Positions 1-10,739 of a stretch of 64,000 bases of DNA are shown one piece after another (positions within the stretch are counted from its first letter, which is position 1; every line of letters begins with the position of its first letter). Source of the DNA: Streptomyces marianii (GTDB lineage Bacteria > Actinomycetota > Actinomycetes > Streptomycetales > Streptomycetaceae). The notes below the pieces were generated by a model, which saw nothing but the letters and a program-made list of their open reading frames with translations, did no database searches and was not told where the DNA came from. The translations under genes were made by a program, and so were the position numbers. The DNA lies in contig NZ_VAWE01000001.1 in assembly GCF_005795905.1 (NCBI RefSeq), positions 5,073,001-5,137,000 of the forward strand, read 5' to 3'.

Positions 1-1
1 G

Positions 2-1471
<1,470 letters not shown>

Positions 1472-1520
1472 TTCCGGACGCCCTCGCCGGGCGGCGAGCC
1501 CGGCGGGGGCGGAGGTTGCC

Positions 1521-1561
1521 TACGTCCCCGCACACGGTCCCGTACCGTGTGCGGGGACGTA
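1521..1561 (+). terminator. Perfect 18-bp hairpin after eno
   Basis: The arms 1521-1538 and 1544-1561 are exact reverse complements around a 5-base loop. There is no T-run, which is common for Streptomyces terminators. It sits between the eno stop and the divIC ribosome-binding site, so it probably ends or attenuates eno transcription. Confidence 0.7.
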
Positions 1562-1585
1562 CGCACGTGAAGGGGAGGCGCACTG

Positions 1586-2050
1586 ATGGCCCGGGACCGG
1601 TTCTCCACCGCGACCAGGCTGCGGCTGCTCGGTGAGCAGACCGCCGCCCGCGTCTACCGTTCGCAGTCCCGCCGGCAGGCTCGGCGTTCCCGGCTCACCG
1701 GCCGGGCCGCCTTCCTCGCACTCGTCGTATGCTCGATGATCGTCGCGCTCGCCTATCCGATGCGTGCGTACGTGTCGCAGCAGAACGAGGTCGACGAGCA
1801 GCAGCGGCTCGCCGCCGCGGCCCGCGAGCGCGTGGAGCGGCTGCGCGACGAGAAGGCCCGCCTCCAGGACGACGCGTACGTCATGCGGCTGGCCCGTGAG
1901 CACCTGCACATGGTCCGGCCCGGCGAGACCGGGTACATCGTGGTCGACCCGCGGGCGGCCCGTGAGCCACGTGCCGAGGAGGCCGGTGTCGGCCGTCCCT
2001 GGTACTCGAACGTCTGGGACGGCGTCGACCGCGCCGACGCGCGACGCTAG
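1586..2050 (+). CDS. divIC: Septum formation initiator (DivIC/FtsB family)
   Basis: Small bitopic membrane protein of 154 residues, expected to work in the division complex with FtsL- and FtsQ-type proteins. A basic N-terminus precedes one membrane helix around residues 36-58. It is followed by a short coiled coil rich in Glu, Gln and Arg, and by the family motif in which MRLAREHLHMVRPGETGY precedes an extracytoplasmic tail. The start ATG has GGGGAGG upstream with good spacing. It lies between eno and a DUF501 gene, the conserved actinobacterial order. Confidence 0.88.
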   Translation: MARDRFSTATRLRLLGEQTAARVYRSQSRRQARRSRLTGRAAFLALVVCSMIVALAYPMRAYVSQQNEVDEQQRLAAAARERVERLRDEKARLQDDAYVMRLAREHLHMVRPGETGYIVVDPRAAREPRAEEAGVGRPWYSNVWDGVDRADARR

Positions 2051-2087
2051 CCAAGACACGGAACCGACGAAGAGACATACACATCCC

Positions 2088-2642
2088 ATGGACACGCCCC
2101 CGCCGAGCACCGCTCCCACCCCGCCCACCGCGGAGGACATCGCCGCCTTCGAGGAGCAGCTCGGCCGCCCGCCGCGCGGTCTGCGGGCCATCGCCCACCG
2201 CTGCCCCTGCGGCCGGCCCGACGTGGTCGAGACGGCACCGCGGCTGGAGGACGGCACGCCCTTCCCGACGCTGTACTACCTGACCTGCCCGCGTGCGGCC
2301 TCGGCCATCGGCACGCTCGAGGCGAACGGCGTCATGAAGGAGATGACCGAGCGCCTGCAGGCCGATCCCGACCTGGCGGCGGCGTACCGGGCGGCGCACG
2401 AGGACTACGTCCGGCGCCGGGACGAGATCGAGGAGCTGAAGGACTTCCCCAGCGCCGGTGGCATGCCGGACCGGGTGAAGTGCCTGCATGTCCTGGTCGC
2501 CCACTCGCTCGCGGCCGGCCCCGGAGTGAACCCCCTGGGTGACGAGGCCATCGCGATGCTCCCGGAGTGGTGGGCCAAGGGCCCGTGCGTGACCGCGGGA
2601 GCGGGGGACCGCGCGAGCGCGGGCACGGAGGACGGCGCATGA
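2088..2642 (+). CDS. DUF501 family protein
   Basis: Conserved actinobacterial protein of unknown function, 184 residues. The core from about residue 20 (EEQLGRPPRGLRAIAHRC) to about residue 150 is typical. It carries conserved cysteines (HRCPCGRP, LTCPRA, KCLH), which could bind metal, and the HVLVAHSLAAGPGVNPLGDEA block. The start is ATG 2088, since earlier in-frame starts lie inside divIC. Its stop overlaps the ATG of ppx (ATGA), so the two are translationally coupled. The family nearly always sits between the division initiator and a Ppx/GppA phosphatase. Confidence 0.85.
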   Translation: MDTPPPSTAPTPPTAEDIAAFEEQLGRPPRGLRAIAHRCPCGRPDVVETAPRLEDGTPFPTLYYLTCPRAASAIGTLEANGVMKEMTERLQADPDLAAAYRAAHEDYVRRRDEIEELKDFPSAGGMPDRVKCLHVLVAHSLAAGPGVNPLGDEAIAMLPEWWAKGPCVTAGAGDRASAGTEDGA

Positions 2643-3553
2643 CCCGGGTCGCCGCCGTCGACTGCGGCACGAACTCGATCCGGCTGCTCATCGCCGACGT
2701 GGACGCCTCGACCGGTGAACTGACCGAGCTCGACCGGCGGATGACCATCGTCCGGCTCGGCCAGGGCGTCGACCGCACCGGCCGGCTGGCCCCCGAGGCC
2801 CTGGAGCGCACCTTCGCGGCCTGCCGGGAGTACGCGGGGATCATCAAGGAGCACGGAGCGGAGAGGGTCCGCTTCGTGGCGACCTCAGCCTCCCGGGATG
2901 CCGAGAACCGCGACGAGTTCGTGAGCGGTGTGGTCGGCATCCTCGGGGTCGAGCCCGAGGTGATCAGTGGTGACCAGGAGGCCGAGTTCTCCTTCACCGG
3001 GGCCACCAAGGAGCTCCCGGGCCACGAGGAGCGGCTGGTCGTGGACATCGGCGGCGGCTCGACCGAGTTCGTCATCGGCCGCGGCCACGTCGAGGCCGCC
3101 CGCTCGGTGGACATCGGCTGCGTCCGGCTGACGGAGCGTCACGTACGCAGCGACCCTCCGGCGCCGGAGGAGATCGCCGCGGTCCGGGCGGACATCGAGG
3201 CGGCGCTGGACCTGGCCGAAGAGACCGTGCCGCTCCGCGAGGCGAGCACCCTGGTGGGCCTCGCCGGCTCGGTGACCACCGTCGCCGGGATAGCGCTGGG
3301 CCTCGACGCGTACGACTCCGAGGCGATCCACCACTCGCGGGTCTCCCGGGGCCGGGTCGTGGAGATCGCCGAGCGGCTGATCCGTTCCACCCACGAGGAG
3401 CGCGCCGCGATCCCGGTGATGCACCCGGGGCGGGTGGACGTGATCATCGCGGGCACCCTGGTGCTGCTCGCGATCATGGACCGCGCCGGAGTGCCGGAGG
3501 TCGTCGTCTCGGAGCACGACATCCTCGACGGGATCGCGTTCTCCCTCGCCTGA
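2639..3553 (+). CDS. ppx: Ppx/GppA exopolyphosphatase family protein
   Basis: Member of the ASKHA-fold phosphatases that hydrolyse inorganic polyphosphate or pppGpp. The 304 residues are close to the short actinobacterial Ppx form, which lacks the C-terminal HD-like domain of E. coli Ppx. Visible motifs are the N-terminal phosphate loop AAVDCGTNSIRLLIAD, the catalytic-region segment FVATSASRDAENRDEF, VVDIGGGSTEF near residue 140 and GLAGSVTTVAG near residue 205. The ATG overlaps the stop of the DUF501 gene. Whether polyphosphate or pppGpp is the main substrate cannot be told from sequence. Confidence 0.88.
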   Translation: MTRVAAVDCGTNSIRLLIADVDASTGELTELDRRMTIVRLGQGVDRTGRLAPEALERTFAACREYAGIIKEHGAERVRFVATSASRDAENRDEFVSGVVGILGVEPEVISGDQEAEFSFTGATKELPGHEERLVVDIGGGSTEFVIGRGHVEAARSVDIGCVRLTERHVRSDPPAPEEIAAVRADIEAALDLAEETVPLREASTLVGLAGSVTTVAGIALGLDAYDSEAIHHSRVSRGRVVEIAERLIRSTHEERAAIPVMHPGRVDVIIAGTLVLLAIMDRAGVPEVVVSEHDILDGIAFSLA

Positions 3554-3629
3554 GCGCGGGACCGGGGGGCGGCCCGGACCGGGTTCCGAGGGCGTTTTCC
3601 AGCCGGGAGGGCACCGCCCGCAAGAAAGT

Positions 3630-3647
3630 TCGTGAAGTTCTTCACAA
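3630..3647 (+). promoter_or_regulatory. Rex-type redox operator upstream of ndh
   Basis: TCGTGAA GTTC TTCACAA is an 18-base dyad with 7-base arms and one mismatch. It matches the known Rex operator pattern TTGTGAA-N4-TTCACAA at all but one arm position. It lies about 320 bases upstream of the ndh start in the 412-base gap after ppx. Rex senses NADH/NAD+ and represses respiratory genes. From memory, ndh is an established Rex target in S. coelicolor. No other clear element is seen in the rest of this gap. Confidence 0.8.
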
Positions 3648-3965
3648 GGAATTGGGCCCGGCTGGCCGTCGAAAGTGCCCCCGGAGGGCCCGCCGGGCCT
3701 GTTTTCGTGTCCAACTCCGCCCGTCCGTCCGCGCTCCGGCAGGTGGCCGTCGTGTTGCGTACACATGAAGAGGGGCCCCGGTTCACCTTCCGGCGGGAGC
3801 GTGGGGCCAGCTCAGCGGGCCTTGGCAACGTCTCCCGTTGCACCGGGGTTCCCGGGGTCCGCCATGACCTCGGTCACGTGGGCGGCGGAGTGTAGCAGAA
3901 GGTCCCCCAGTGCTTGTGAAGGGGCTCACGAGCACCCCCTCCGAGGGGGGTGGATACTCGATGGC

Positions 3966-5345
3966 ATGAGCACCACGGAGCGTCCCAGGATCCTCGTAGT
4001 AGGCGGTGGGTACGTAGGCCTGTACGCAGCTCGTCGCATTCTGAAGAAGATGCGGTACGGGGAGGCGACCGTCACGGTCGTCGACCCGCGGTCGTACATG
4101 ACGTACCAGCCCTTCCTTCCCGAAGCAGCCGCCGGCAGCATCTCGCCGCGGCACGTCGTCGTCCCGCTGCGACGTGTGCTGCCCAAGGCCGAGGTACTCA
4201 CCGGCCGGGTCACCACCATCGATCAGGACCGCAAGGTCGCCACGGTCGCGCCGCTCGTCGGCGAGGCCTACGAGCTGCCCTTCGACTACCTGGTCATCGC
4301 GCTCGGCGCGGTCTCCCGCACCTTCCCGATCCCCGGCCTCGCCGAGCAGGGCATCGGCATGAAGGGCATCGAGGAGGCCATCGGCCTGCGCAACCATGTC
4401 CTCGAGCAGCTGGACAAGGCCGACTCCACCACCGACGAGGAGGTCCGCCGCAAGGCCCTGACCTTCGTCTTCGTCGGAGGCGGCTTCGCCGGCGCCGAGA
4501 CCATAGGCGAGGTCGAGGACCTGGCCCGCGACGCGGTCAAGTACTACAAGAGCATCAAGCGCGAGGACATGCGCTTCGTCCTCGTCGACGCCGCGGACAA
4601 GATCCTTCCCGAGGTCGGCCCCAAGCTCGGCAAGTACGGCAAGGAGCACCTCGAGGCCCGCGGCATCGAGATCTACCTCAACACCTCCATGGACTCCTGC
4701 GTGGACGGCCACGTGGTGCTGAAGAACGGCCTGGAGGTCGACTCCAACACCATCGTCTGGACCGCCGGTGTGAAGCCGAACCCGGCCCTGGCCCGCTACG
4801 GCCTGCCGCTCGGCCCCCGCGGCCACGTGGACACCCGGCCGACGCTCCAGGTGCAGGGCACCGACTACATCTGGGCCGCGGGCGACAACGCCCAGGTCCC
4901 GGACATCGCCGCCCGCAAGGCCGGTGTCGAGAACGCCTGGTGCCCGCCGAACGCCCAGCACGCGCTGCGTCAGGCCAAGCTCCTCGGCGACAACGTGATC
5001 TCCGGTATGCGGGGCTTCCCGCAGAAGGAGTACAGCCACGCCAACAAGGGCGCGGTCGCCGGTCTCGGCCTGCACAAGGGCGTCGCGATGATCGTCATGG
5101 GCAAGGTGAAGATCAAGCTCAAGGGCCGGCTGGCCTGGTACATGCACCGTGGCTACCACGGCATGGCGATGCCGACCTGGAACCGCAAGATCCGCGTCTT
5201 CGCCGACTGGACCCTCGCGATGTTCCTCAAGCGCGAGGTCGTCTCGCTCGGCGCGATCGAGTCGCCTCGCGAGGAGTTCTACGAGGCCGCCAGGCCGGCC
5301 CCGGCGGCGACCAAGCCCGCCCCGGAGAAGGCCAAGGCGTCCTGA
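3966..5345 (+). CDS. ndh: Type II NADH dehydrogenase (NAD(P)/FAD oxidoreductase)
   Basis: Single-subunit, non-proton-pumping NADH:quinone oxidoreductase of 459 residues that feeds electrons into the menaquinone pool at the membrane. The FAD-binding Rossmann motif RILVVGGGYVGLYAA begins at about residue 8 and the second dinucleotide motif FVFVGGGFAGAETIGEV at about residue 165. YIWAAGDNAQVPD near residue 300 is the second FAD-contacting segment. The C-terminal region with amphipathic stretches is typical of membrane attachment. ATG 3966 gives the usual short N-terminus. A longer in-frame extension starting near 3675 looks non-coding. The upstream Rex site predicts derepression when NADH is high. 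Confidence 0.92.
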   Translation: MSTTERPRILVVGGGYVGLYAARRILKKMRYGEATVTVVDPRSYMTYQPFLPEAAAGSISPRHVVVPLRRVLPKAEVLTGRVTTIDQDRKVATVAPLVGEAYELPFDYLVIALGAVSRTFPIPGLAEQGIGMKGIEEAIGLRNHVLEQLDKADSTTDEEVRRKALTFVFVGGGFAGAETIGEVEDLARDAVKYYKSIKREDMRFVLVDAADKILPEVGPKLGKYGKEHLEARGIEIYLNTSMDSCVDGHVVLKNGLEVDSNTIVWTAGVKPNPALARYGLPLGPRGHVDTRPTLQVQGTDYIWAAGDNAQVPDIAARKAGVENAWCPPNAQHALRQAKLLGDNVISGMRGFPQKEYSHANKGAVAGLGLHKGVAMIVMGKVKIKLKGRLAWYMHRGYHGMAMPTWNRKIRVFADWTLAMFLKREVVSLGAIESPREEFYEAARPAPAATKPAPEKAKAS

Positions 5346-5363
5346 CCCCGCAGTAGTACCCCC

Positions 5364-5405
5364 GAAGGGGCCGTCCGCCATCCGTGGTGCGGACGGCCCC
5401 TTCGG
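5364..5405 (+). terminator. Perfect 16-bp hairpin after ndh
   Basis: The arms 5364-5379 and 5390-5405 are exact reverse complements around a 10-base loop. It begins 19 bases after the ndh stop and is followed by a few T residues. Confidence 0.75.
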
Positions 5406-5544
5406 CGTACTTTGAGCACACTCCGCACGGGGAAGTTGTCTGTTTTGCCGTCCATTTGCCCACCAGGGGACTGCGTTCGCACGCCGAGGGCGTTTACGTG
5501 GTGTTGGGCATTTCCGTCAAACAGCGATCACGGAGGTGTGCGCC

Positions 5545-6852
5545 ATGGCCGATGCCGCTTCGCGGCTCACCGCCCTCACCGAAGAACTGCTCGGGGCACC
5601 GCCCCCGGTCCGCATCCGGGCCTGGGACGGAAGCGAGTCGGGGCCCGCCGACGGCCCGGTCCTCGTCATCCGGCACCGGCGCGCCCTGCGCCGGCTGCTG
5701 TGGAAGCCGGGCGAACTCGGCCTGGCCCGCGGCTGGGTGGCCGGGGAGATCGACGTCGAGGGCGATCTGTACGAGGCCCTGGGGGCTCTCGCGGGGCTGA
5801 TCTGGGAGCGCTCCGAGCCCGGCCCGGGGCTGCGTTCGATGGGCGATCCCCGGCTGCGCTCGGCCGTCGGGGAGCTGATCGCACTCGCCGGGCCCCGCTC
5901 CTGGCTGCCGGTGCCGCCGCCCGCCGAGGAGGTGGCCGGGCGCCGCGGCCCGCTGCACACGAAGGCGCGCGACCGGCAGGCGATCAGCCACCACTACGAC
6001 GTCGGCAACGCGTTCTACGAGCAGGTGCTCGGGCCGTCGATGGTCTACTCGTGCGCCTACTGGCAGGACGGGGGTTCGCTGGAGGACGCGCAGCGCGACA
6101 AACTCGACCTCGTCTGCCGCAAACTCGCCCTGGGTGACGGGGACCGACTGCTGGACGTCGGCTGCGGCTGGGGCTCGATGGCGATCCACGCGGCCAGGGA
6201 GTACGGCGCCCGGGTCACCGGGGTCACCCTGTCCCGGGAGCAGGCCGCGCACGCCCGCAAGCGGATCGCCGAGGAGGGGCTGACCGACCGCGTCGAGATC
6301 CGGGTCCAGGACTACCGGGACGTCAAGGACGGTCCGTACGACGCGATCTCGTCCATCGGGATGGCCGAGCACGTCGGCTCCGCCCGGTACCGGGAGTACG
6401 CCGATGTGCTCCACGGACTGCTGCGGCCCGGGGGCAGGCTCCTCAACCACCAGATCGCGCGCCGCCCCGAGCAGGACGAAGCCGCCTACCACGTGGACGA
6501 CTTCATCGACGCCTACGTCTTCCCCGACGGCGAGCTGGCGCCGATCGGGACGACCGTGTCGATCCTGGAGGAGGCCGGCTTCGAGGCCCGCGACGTCGAG
6601 TCCCTCCGCGAGCACTACGCCCGCACGCTGCGCGCCTGGGTGGCCAATCTGGAGTCCGACTGGGAACGGGCGGTACGGCACTCCTCGCCGGGCCGCGCCC
6701 GGATCTGGCGCCTCTACATGGCCGCCTCGGCCGTCTCCTTCGAGCGCAACAGGATCGGGGTCAACCAGGTCCTCGCGGTGAAGGGCCGGGACGGTGGCGC
6801 GTCCGGCATGCCGCTGAGGGCGCGCAGCTGGACCGGGGCCGAGGGCCGCTGA
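5545..6852 (+). CDS. cfa: SAM-dependent cyclopropane-fatty-acyl-phospholipid synthase family
   Basis: Class I methyltransferase of 435 residues that adds a methylene or methyl group to unsaturated lipid acyl chains. The N-terminal third resembles the lipid-binding region of Cfa. HHYDVGNAFYEQVLGPSMVYSCAYW (from about residue 150) is the family signature before the SAM-binding loop LLDVGCGWGSMAIHAA near residue 200. ISSIGMAEHVG and NHQIARR follow. ATG 5545 has CGGAGG 8 bases upstream; a GTG at 5536 overlaps that site. The exact chemistry (cyclopropanation or methylation) is not determined by these motifs. A GC-rich double hairpin separates it from the convergent ABC permease. Confidence 0.88.
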   Translation: MADAASRLTALTEELLGAPPPVRIRAWDGSESGPADGPVLVIRHRRALRRLLWKPGELGLARGWVAGEIDVEGDLYEALGALAGLIWERSEPGPGLRSMGDPRLRSAVGELIALAGPRSWLPVPPPAEEVAGRRGPLHTKARDRQAISHHYDVGNAFYEQVLGPSMVYSCAYWQDGGSLEDAQRDKLDLVCRKLALGDGDRLLDVGCGWGSMAIHAAREYGARVTGVTLSREQAAHARKRIAEEGLTDRVEIRVQDYRDVKDGPYDAISSIGMAEHVGSARYREYADVLHGLLRPGGRLLNHQIARRPEQDEAAYHVDDFIDAYVFPDGELAPIGTTVSILEEAGFEARDVESLREHYARTLRAWVANLESDWERAVRHSSPGRARIWRLYMAASAVSFERNRIGVNQVLAVKGRDGGASGMPLRARSWTGAEGR

Positions 6853-6857
6853 GGTCA

Positions 6858-6934
6858 GGGGCCGGGGCGTCGCCCCGGCCCCGTGCACGCGCGCCCGGGG
6901 CCGGGCCCCTTCCGCGGGGCCCGGCCCCGGGCGC
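6858..6934. terminator. Two strong hairpins between convergent cfa and ABC permease
   Basis: The first stem pairs 6858-6867 with 6873-6882. The second pairs about 6891-6908 with 6916-6934. Both are nearly all G and C and lie between two converging stops, so they probably act as a bidirectional terminator. Confidence 0.65.
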
Positions 6935-6959
6935 GTGTGCTCGGCCGTCCGTGGTGCCG

Positions 6960-9491
6960 CTACTCGGTCTTGATCGCGGTCAGCATGTTCAGCTTCGCGG
7001 CGCTGCGGGCCGGCCACAGCGCGGCGAGCACGCCCACCAGCGCGGCGAGCACCAGGAAGAGGCCGATCCGGTCCCACGGCAGGACCAGGGCGTAGCCCGG
7101 CACCTTGTCCCGGAAGGTCTCGCCGATCGCCCAGCCGAGGAAGGTGCCGAGGCCGATGCCGACGACCGCGCCGAACACGGAGATGACGACGGCCTCCAGC
7201 CGGACCATCCGCTTCACCCGGCGCCGGTCCAGGCCGATGGCGCGCAGCATGCCGATCTCCTGCTGCCGCTCGAAGACGGACATCGCCAGGGTGTTGACCA
7301 CCCCGAGCACCGCGATGAGCAGGGCCATCGCGAGCAGGCCGTACATGATGTTCAGCATGGTGTTGATCGCGCCGCCGAACTGGTCGCGGATGTCCTGCCG
7401 GTCCATCACCGCGATGGCGGGGTTGTCGCCCAGCGCGTCGATCAGGGCCTTCTCGTTCGCCTCGCTCTGACCGCCGTCCGTCTTCACGAAGATCTCCGGG
7501 ATGTGCGGCTTCACCTCGTGCCGGCCGGCGACCTCGGTGCTCACCAGGACCGGCGAGAGGAAATCGCTGTCCTTGAAGACCGCGCCGACCTCCAGGGTCC
7601 CCTTCTTCTTGTCGCCGAAGGTGACCGGGAGGCTGTCGCCGACCTTCCAGCCCTTGCTCGTGGCCGTCTTCTCGGCGACCGCGACGCGCCCCTTCGCGAG
7701 GGTGTCCAGGCTGCCCTTCACGACCTCGACGTTCAGGACCTTCCCGACGTCCCCGGGCGTGACCGCCGACGCTGACGGGAAGTCGCCCTCCACCTCGAGG
7801 TACACGGCCTGATTCGGGGAGACCGCCGTGACGCCCGGGGCCTTCTCCAGCGCTGCCAGCACGGACTGGTCGAGCGCCCTGCCGTTGGCCATCGTGACCA
7901 TGTAGTCGGCCTTGATGTTGTCCGTCGTCATCTTGTCGACGGCCCTGCCGACGGTGACGCCGAGGACGGAGAGACCCGTGACCAGGGTCAGTCCGATCGC
8001 GAGCGCGGAGGCCGTGGCACCGGTGCGCCGGGGGTTGCGGACGGCGTTCCGTCCGGCGAGCTTGCCGGCCACCGAGAAGACGCCGACGAGCAGCGGCCGT
8101 AGGAGGGCGATGACGGGACGGGAGAGCTGCGGGATCAGCACGATCGCGCCGATCAGCGCGAGGAAGGCGCCCGCCGCGATCAGCATCCGCCCGGTGTCGC
8201 CGCCGGCGCCGGCGCCCCAGACGATGCCACCCGCGCCGAGGCCCGTCAGGACGCCTCCGATGGAGTTCCGCAGCACCAGCGACTTGGCGCCGGGCGCCGC
8301 GTGGACGCTGCCCATGGCGGCGACCGGCGGGATCTTGGCGGCCCGTCGGCCCGGCAGCCACGCGGCGAACATGGTGACGAGGACACCGACGGCGAACGCG
8401 GCGATCACCGGACTGGCGGAGATCACGAGCGGCCCGTCCGGCACCTTCATGCCGAAGGCGGCCATCCCCGAGCGCAGACCCATCGTCAGCCCGATACCGA
8501 GGACGAAGCCGACGGCCGAGGCCACCGCGCCGACGATCGCGGCCTCGATGAGCACCGAGCGGGTGATCTGGCGGCGTGAGGCGCCGACGGCCCGCATCAG
8601 GGCGAGTTCCCTGGTGCGCTGGGCGACCAGCATCGTGAAGGTGTTGGAGATCAGGAAGACGCCGACGAAGAGCGCGATGCCGGCGAAGCCGAGCAGGATC
8701 TGCTTGAGGGTGCCGAGCCCTTGCTCGATGTCCGCGGCCTGCTTCTCGGCGAGCGCCGTGCCGGTCTGCGCCTCGGCGTTCTCCGGTAGCGACCGCTCCA
8801 CCGCGTCGAGGATCCTCGCGTCGTCCGCTCCGGGGGCGGCGGTGAGGGTGACGTCCCGGTAGTAGCCCGGCTTGAGGTAGAGCTCCTGGGCCACGTCGGT
8901 GTCGAAGAGGACCAGGCTGCCGCCGGCGTTCACGGCACCGTCCTTGGTGGTGAACACACCGCTGAGGGTGTACTCCTTCACGGGCCCGTTGGTGGCGACG
9001 CGGACCCGGTCGCCGACCGCGTACCTGCCCTTGGCGGCGCTGTCCGCGTCCAGGGCGATCTGGTCGGCCTTCGCGGGGCCGCTGCCGTCGGTGAAGGTGT
9101 AGGCGGGGTCCTTGCCGTCCCTGCCGGGGGCGAAGTTGGAGCCCTTGTTCGACCAGCCGACGCCGATGAGCTTGCCGTCGGGGTCGGCGACCCCGGCGAA
9201 GCCGTCGACGCGGCCCTGGGCGGCGGCGACGCCGTCCAGCGCGGCGAGCTTGCCGAGGGTCTTCTCGGAGATGCCGGGCTCCTGCTCGGCGTCGTTCTCG
9301 TCGGCGTACGAGGTGACGGCCACGGCGACGTCGTCGTAGCTCTTGGCCGACTGGTTGCGGAAGGCGTTGGAGAGGGTGTCGGCGAAGACCAGGGTGCCGG
9401 AGACGAACGCCACGCCGAGCATCACGGCGAGCACGGTCATCAGCAGCCTGGCCTTGTGCGCGAGCACGTTGCGCAAGGCGGTACGGAACAT
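6960..9491 (-). CDS. ABC transporter permease, FtsX/MacB type
   Basis: Large integral membrane subunit of 843 residues with duplicated FtsX-like domains. A first membrane helix (residues about 15-38) is followed by a long extracytoplasmic domain. Clusters of helices lie near 265-400 and 430-530. A second extracytoplasmic domain is followed by three C-terminal helices, with the conserved ERQQEIGMLRAIGLDRRRV segment between them. Such transporters export peptides, lipids or drugs, or work as mechanotransmitters. The substrate here is unknown. It lies 52 bases downstream of its ATPase gene in the same orientation. Confidence 0.88.
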   Translation of the reverse strand: MFRTALRNVLAHKARLLMTVLAVMLGVAFVSGTLVFADTLSNAFRNQSAKSYDDVAVAVTSYADENDAEQEPGISEKTLGKLAALDGVAAAQGRVDGFAGVADPDGKLIGVGWSNKGSNFAPGRDGKDPAYTFTDGSGPAKADQIALDADSAAKGRYAVGDRVRVATNGPVKEYTLSGVFTTKDGAVNAGGSLVLFDTDVAQELYLKPGYYRDVTLTAAPGADDARILDAVERSLPENAEAQTGTALAEKQAADIEQGLGTLKQILLGFAGIALFVGVFLISNTFTMLVAQRTRELALMRAVGASRRQITRSVLIEAAIVGAVASAVGFVLGIGLTMGLRSGMAAFGMKVPDGPLVISASPVIAAFAVGVLVTMFAAWLPGRRAAKIPPVAAMGSVHAAPGAKSLVLRNSIGGVLTGLGAGGIVWGAGAGGDTGRMLIAAGAFLALIGAIVLIPQLSRPVIALLRPLLVGVFSVAGKLAGRNAVRNPRRTGATASALAIGLTLVTGLSVLGVTVGRAVDKMTTDNIKADYMVTMANGRALDQSVLAALEKAPGVTAVSPNQAVYLEVEGDFPSASAVTPGDVGKVLNVEVVKGSLDTLAKGRVAVAEKTATSKGWKVGDSLPVTFGDKKKGTLEVGAVFKDSDFLSPVLVSTEVAGRHEVKPHIPEIFVKTDGGQSEANEKALIDALGDNPAIAVMDRQDIRDQFGGAINTMLNIMYGLLAMALLIAVLGVVNTLAMSVFERQQEIGMLRAIGLDRRRVKRMVRLEAVVISVFGAVVGIGLGTFLGWAIGETFRDKVPGYALVLPWDRIGLFLVLAALVGVLAALWPARSAAKLNMLTAIKTE

Positions 9492-9543
9492 GGTGTGAGT
9501 CAGTCCTGAGGTGGGGGCCGGAAGTCTGTGGTGGAGCCGCGGA

Positions 9544-10314
9544 TCAGCTGGTCCGGCCCTTGGCGTCGAACTCCTTCATGCGGTCCAGCACGCCGTCGGC
9601 GGTCGGGGCGATCATCTCGTCCACGATCCGGCCGTCGGCCAGGAAGACGACGCGGTCCGCGTACGACGCGGCCACCGGGTCGTGCGTCACCATCACGACG
9701 GTCTGGCCCAGTTCCCGTACGGAGTTGCGAAGGAAGCCCAGGACCTCGGCGCCGGAGCGGGAGTCGAGGTTTCCGGTCGGCTCGTCGCCGAAGATGATTT
9801 CGGGGCGGGCGGCGAGCGCCCGGGCGACGGCGACGCGCTGCTGCTGGCCGCCGGACAACTGGGTGGGCCGGTGGCCGAGCCGGCCGGAGAGCCCCACCAT
9901 GTCGATGACGAGCTGCAGCCACTGCTGGTCGGGCTTGCGGCCGGCGATGTCCATCGGGAGCGTGATGTTCTCCAGTGCCGTCAGCGTCGGCAGCAGGTTG
10001 AAGGCCTGGAAGATGAAGCCGATCTTGTCGCGGCGCAGCTGGGTCAGCTGCTTGTCCTTGAGCGAACCGAGTTCGGTCTCACCGATCCGCACCGAACCGC
10101 CGCTGAAGCTGTCGAGCCCGGCGACGCAGTGCATCAGCGTCGACTTGCCCGAGCCGGACGGGCCCATGATCGCGGTGAACTCCCCCTGCCGGAAGTCCAC
10201 GGTGACCCGGTCGAGGGCGACCACCTGGGTCTCGCCCTCTCCGTAGACCTTGGACAGATCCGTGGCACGGGCGGCCACCGCGGTGGCGCGGGCGGCGGTG
10301 GGTGTGGTGGTCAC
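9544..10314 (-). CDS. ABC transporter ATP-binding protein (MacB/LolD type)
   Basis: Cytoplasmic ATPase partner of the downstream FtsX-like permease, 256 residues. Walker A IMGPSGSGKSTLMH, the ABC signature LSGGQQQRVAVARAL, Walker B IIFGDEPTGNLDS and the switch VTHDPVAA are all intact. An open frame continues about 108 codons upstream, but its composition is non-coding. GTG 10314 (VTTTPTAARATA) has AGGAGA about 8 bases before it and was chosen. Confidence 0.9.
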   Translation of the reverse strand: MTTTPTAARATAVAARATDLSKVYGEGETQVVALDRVTVDFRQGEFTAIMGPSGSGKSTLMHCVAGLDSFSGGSVRIGETELGSLKDKQLTQLRRDKIGFIFQAFNLLPTLTALENITLPMDIAGRKPDQQWLQLVIDMVGLSGRLGHRPTQLSGGQQQRVAVARALAARPEIIFGDEPTGNLDSRSGAEVLGFLRNSVRELGQTVVMVTHDPVAASYADRVVFLADGRIVDEMIAPTADGVLDRMKEFDAKGRTS

Positions 10315-10739
10315 GAGTCGGCTCTCCTGTCGCGGCGTTCCTGGGGACCGCACCATCGTGCTGCCCGGGACCCCGCCGGATCGTCCGTCCCGGTGCCCGT
10401 TCCCGGGGCCCTCTCGGGTCTGACGGGGCGCCACCCCCGTCCTCCTTTGGTATGACGGCGTCCCCGGGGCCGCGTCCGGGTCCGGAGTGTGCTCCCGGGG
10501 TGCCGCCTGCGGGTTGTCCGGGGTGTACCCGGGCGGCGACTTTCCGTCATTCCCACGGGTGGCGCCGGGCCCGCCGGGAACGCGCCTCGGCAGGTGCAAA
10601 CAGCTCCTCACGATGGCTGACGCACCCTCAGGCGTCAATAAAATAAGACAACATCGGGTCGTCGTTCCGCTGTTGGGGTGAGCCGGACGGATAGGCTCAT
10701 GTGCGAACGCAGAGCCGCGTAAGCAGGACCGCGTAACCA
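10315..10739. other. Intergenic region between the ABC exporter and bldA
   Basis: 425 bases between divergent units. It must hold the exporter promoter (leftward) and the bldA promoter (rightward). An AT-rich patch lies at 10636-10650. No convincing ORF is seen. Confidence 0.5.
10692..10697 (+). promoter_or_regulatory. Candidate -10 of the bldA promoter
   Basis: TAGGCT lies 43-48 bases before the mature tRNA 5' end. TTGGGG at 10673-10678 is a possible -35, but the 13-base spacer is short, so the exact promoter is uncertain. Confidence 0.35.

Noticed and set aside
5494..8361. A 955-codon minus-strand open frame over cfa and the ABC permease
   Set aside because: It is antisense or out of frame to two well-supported genes and low in complexity.
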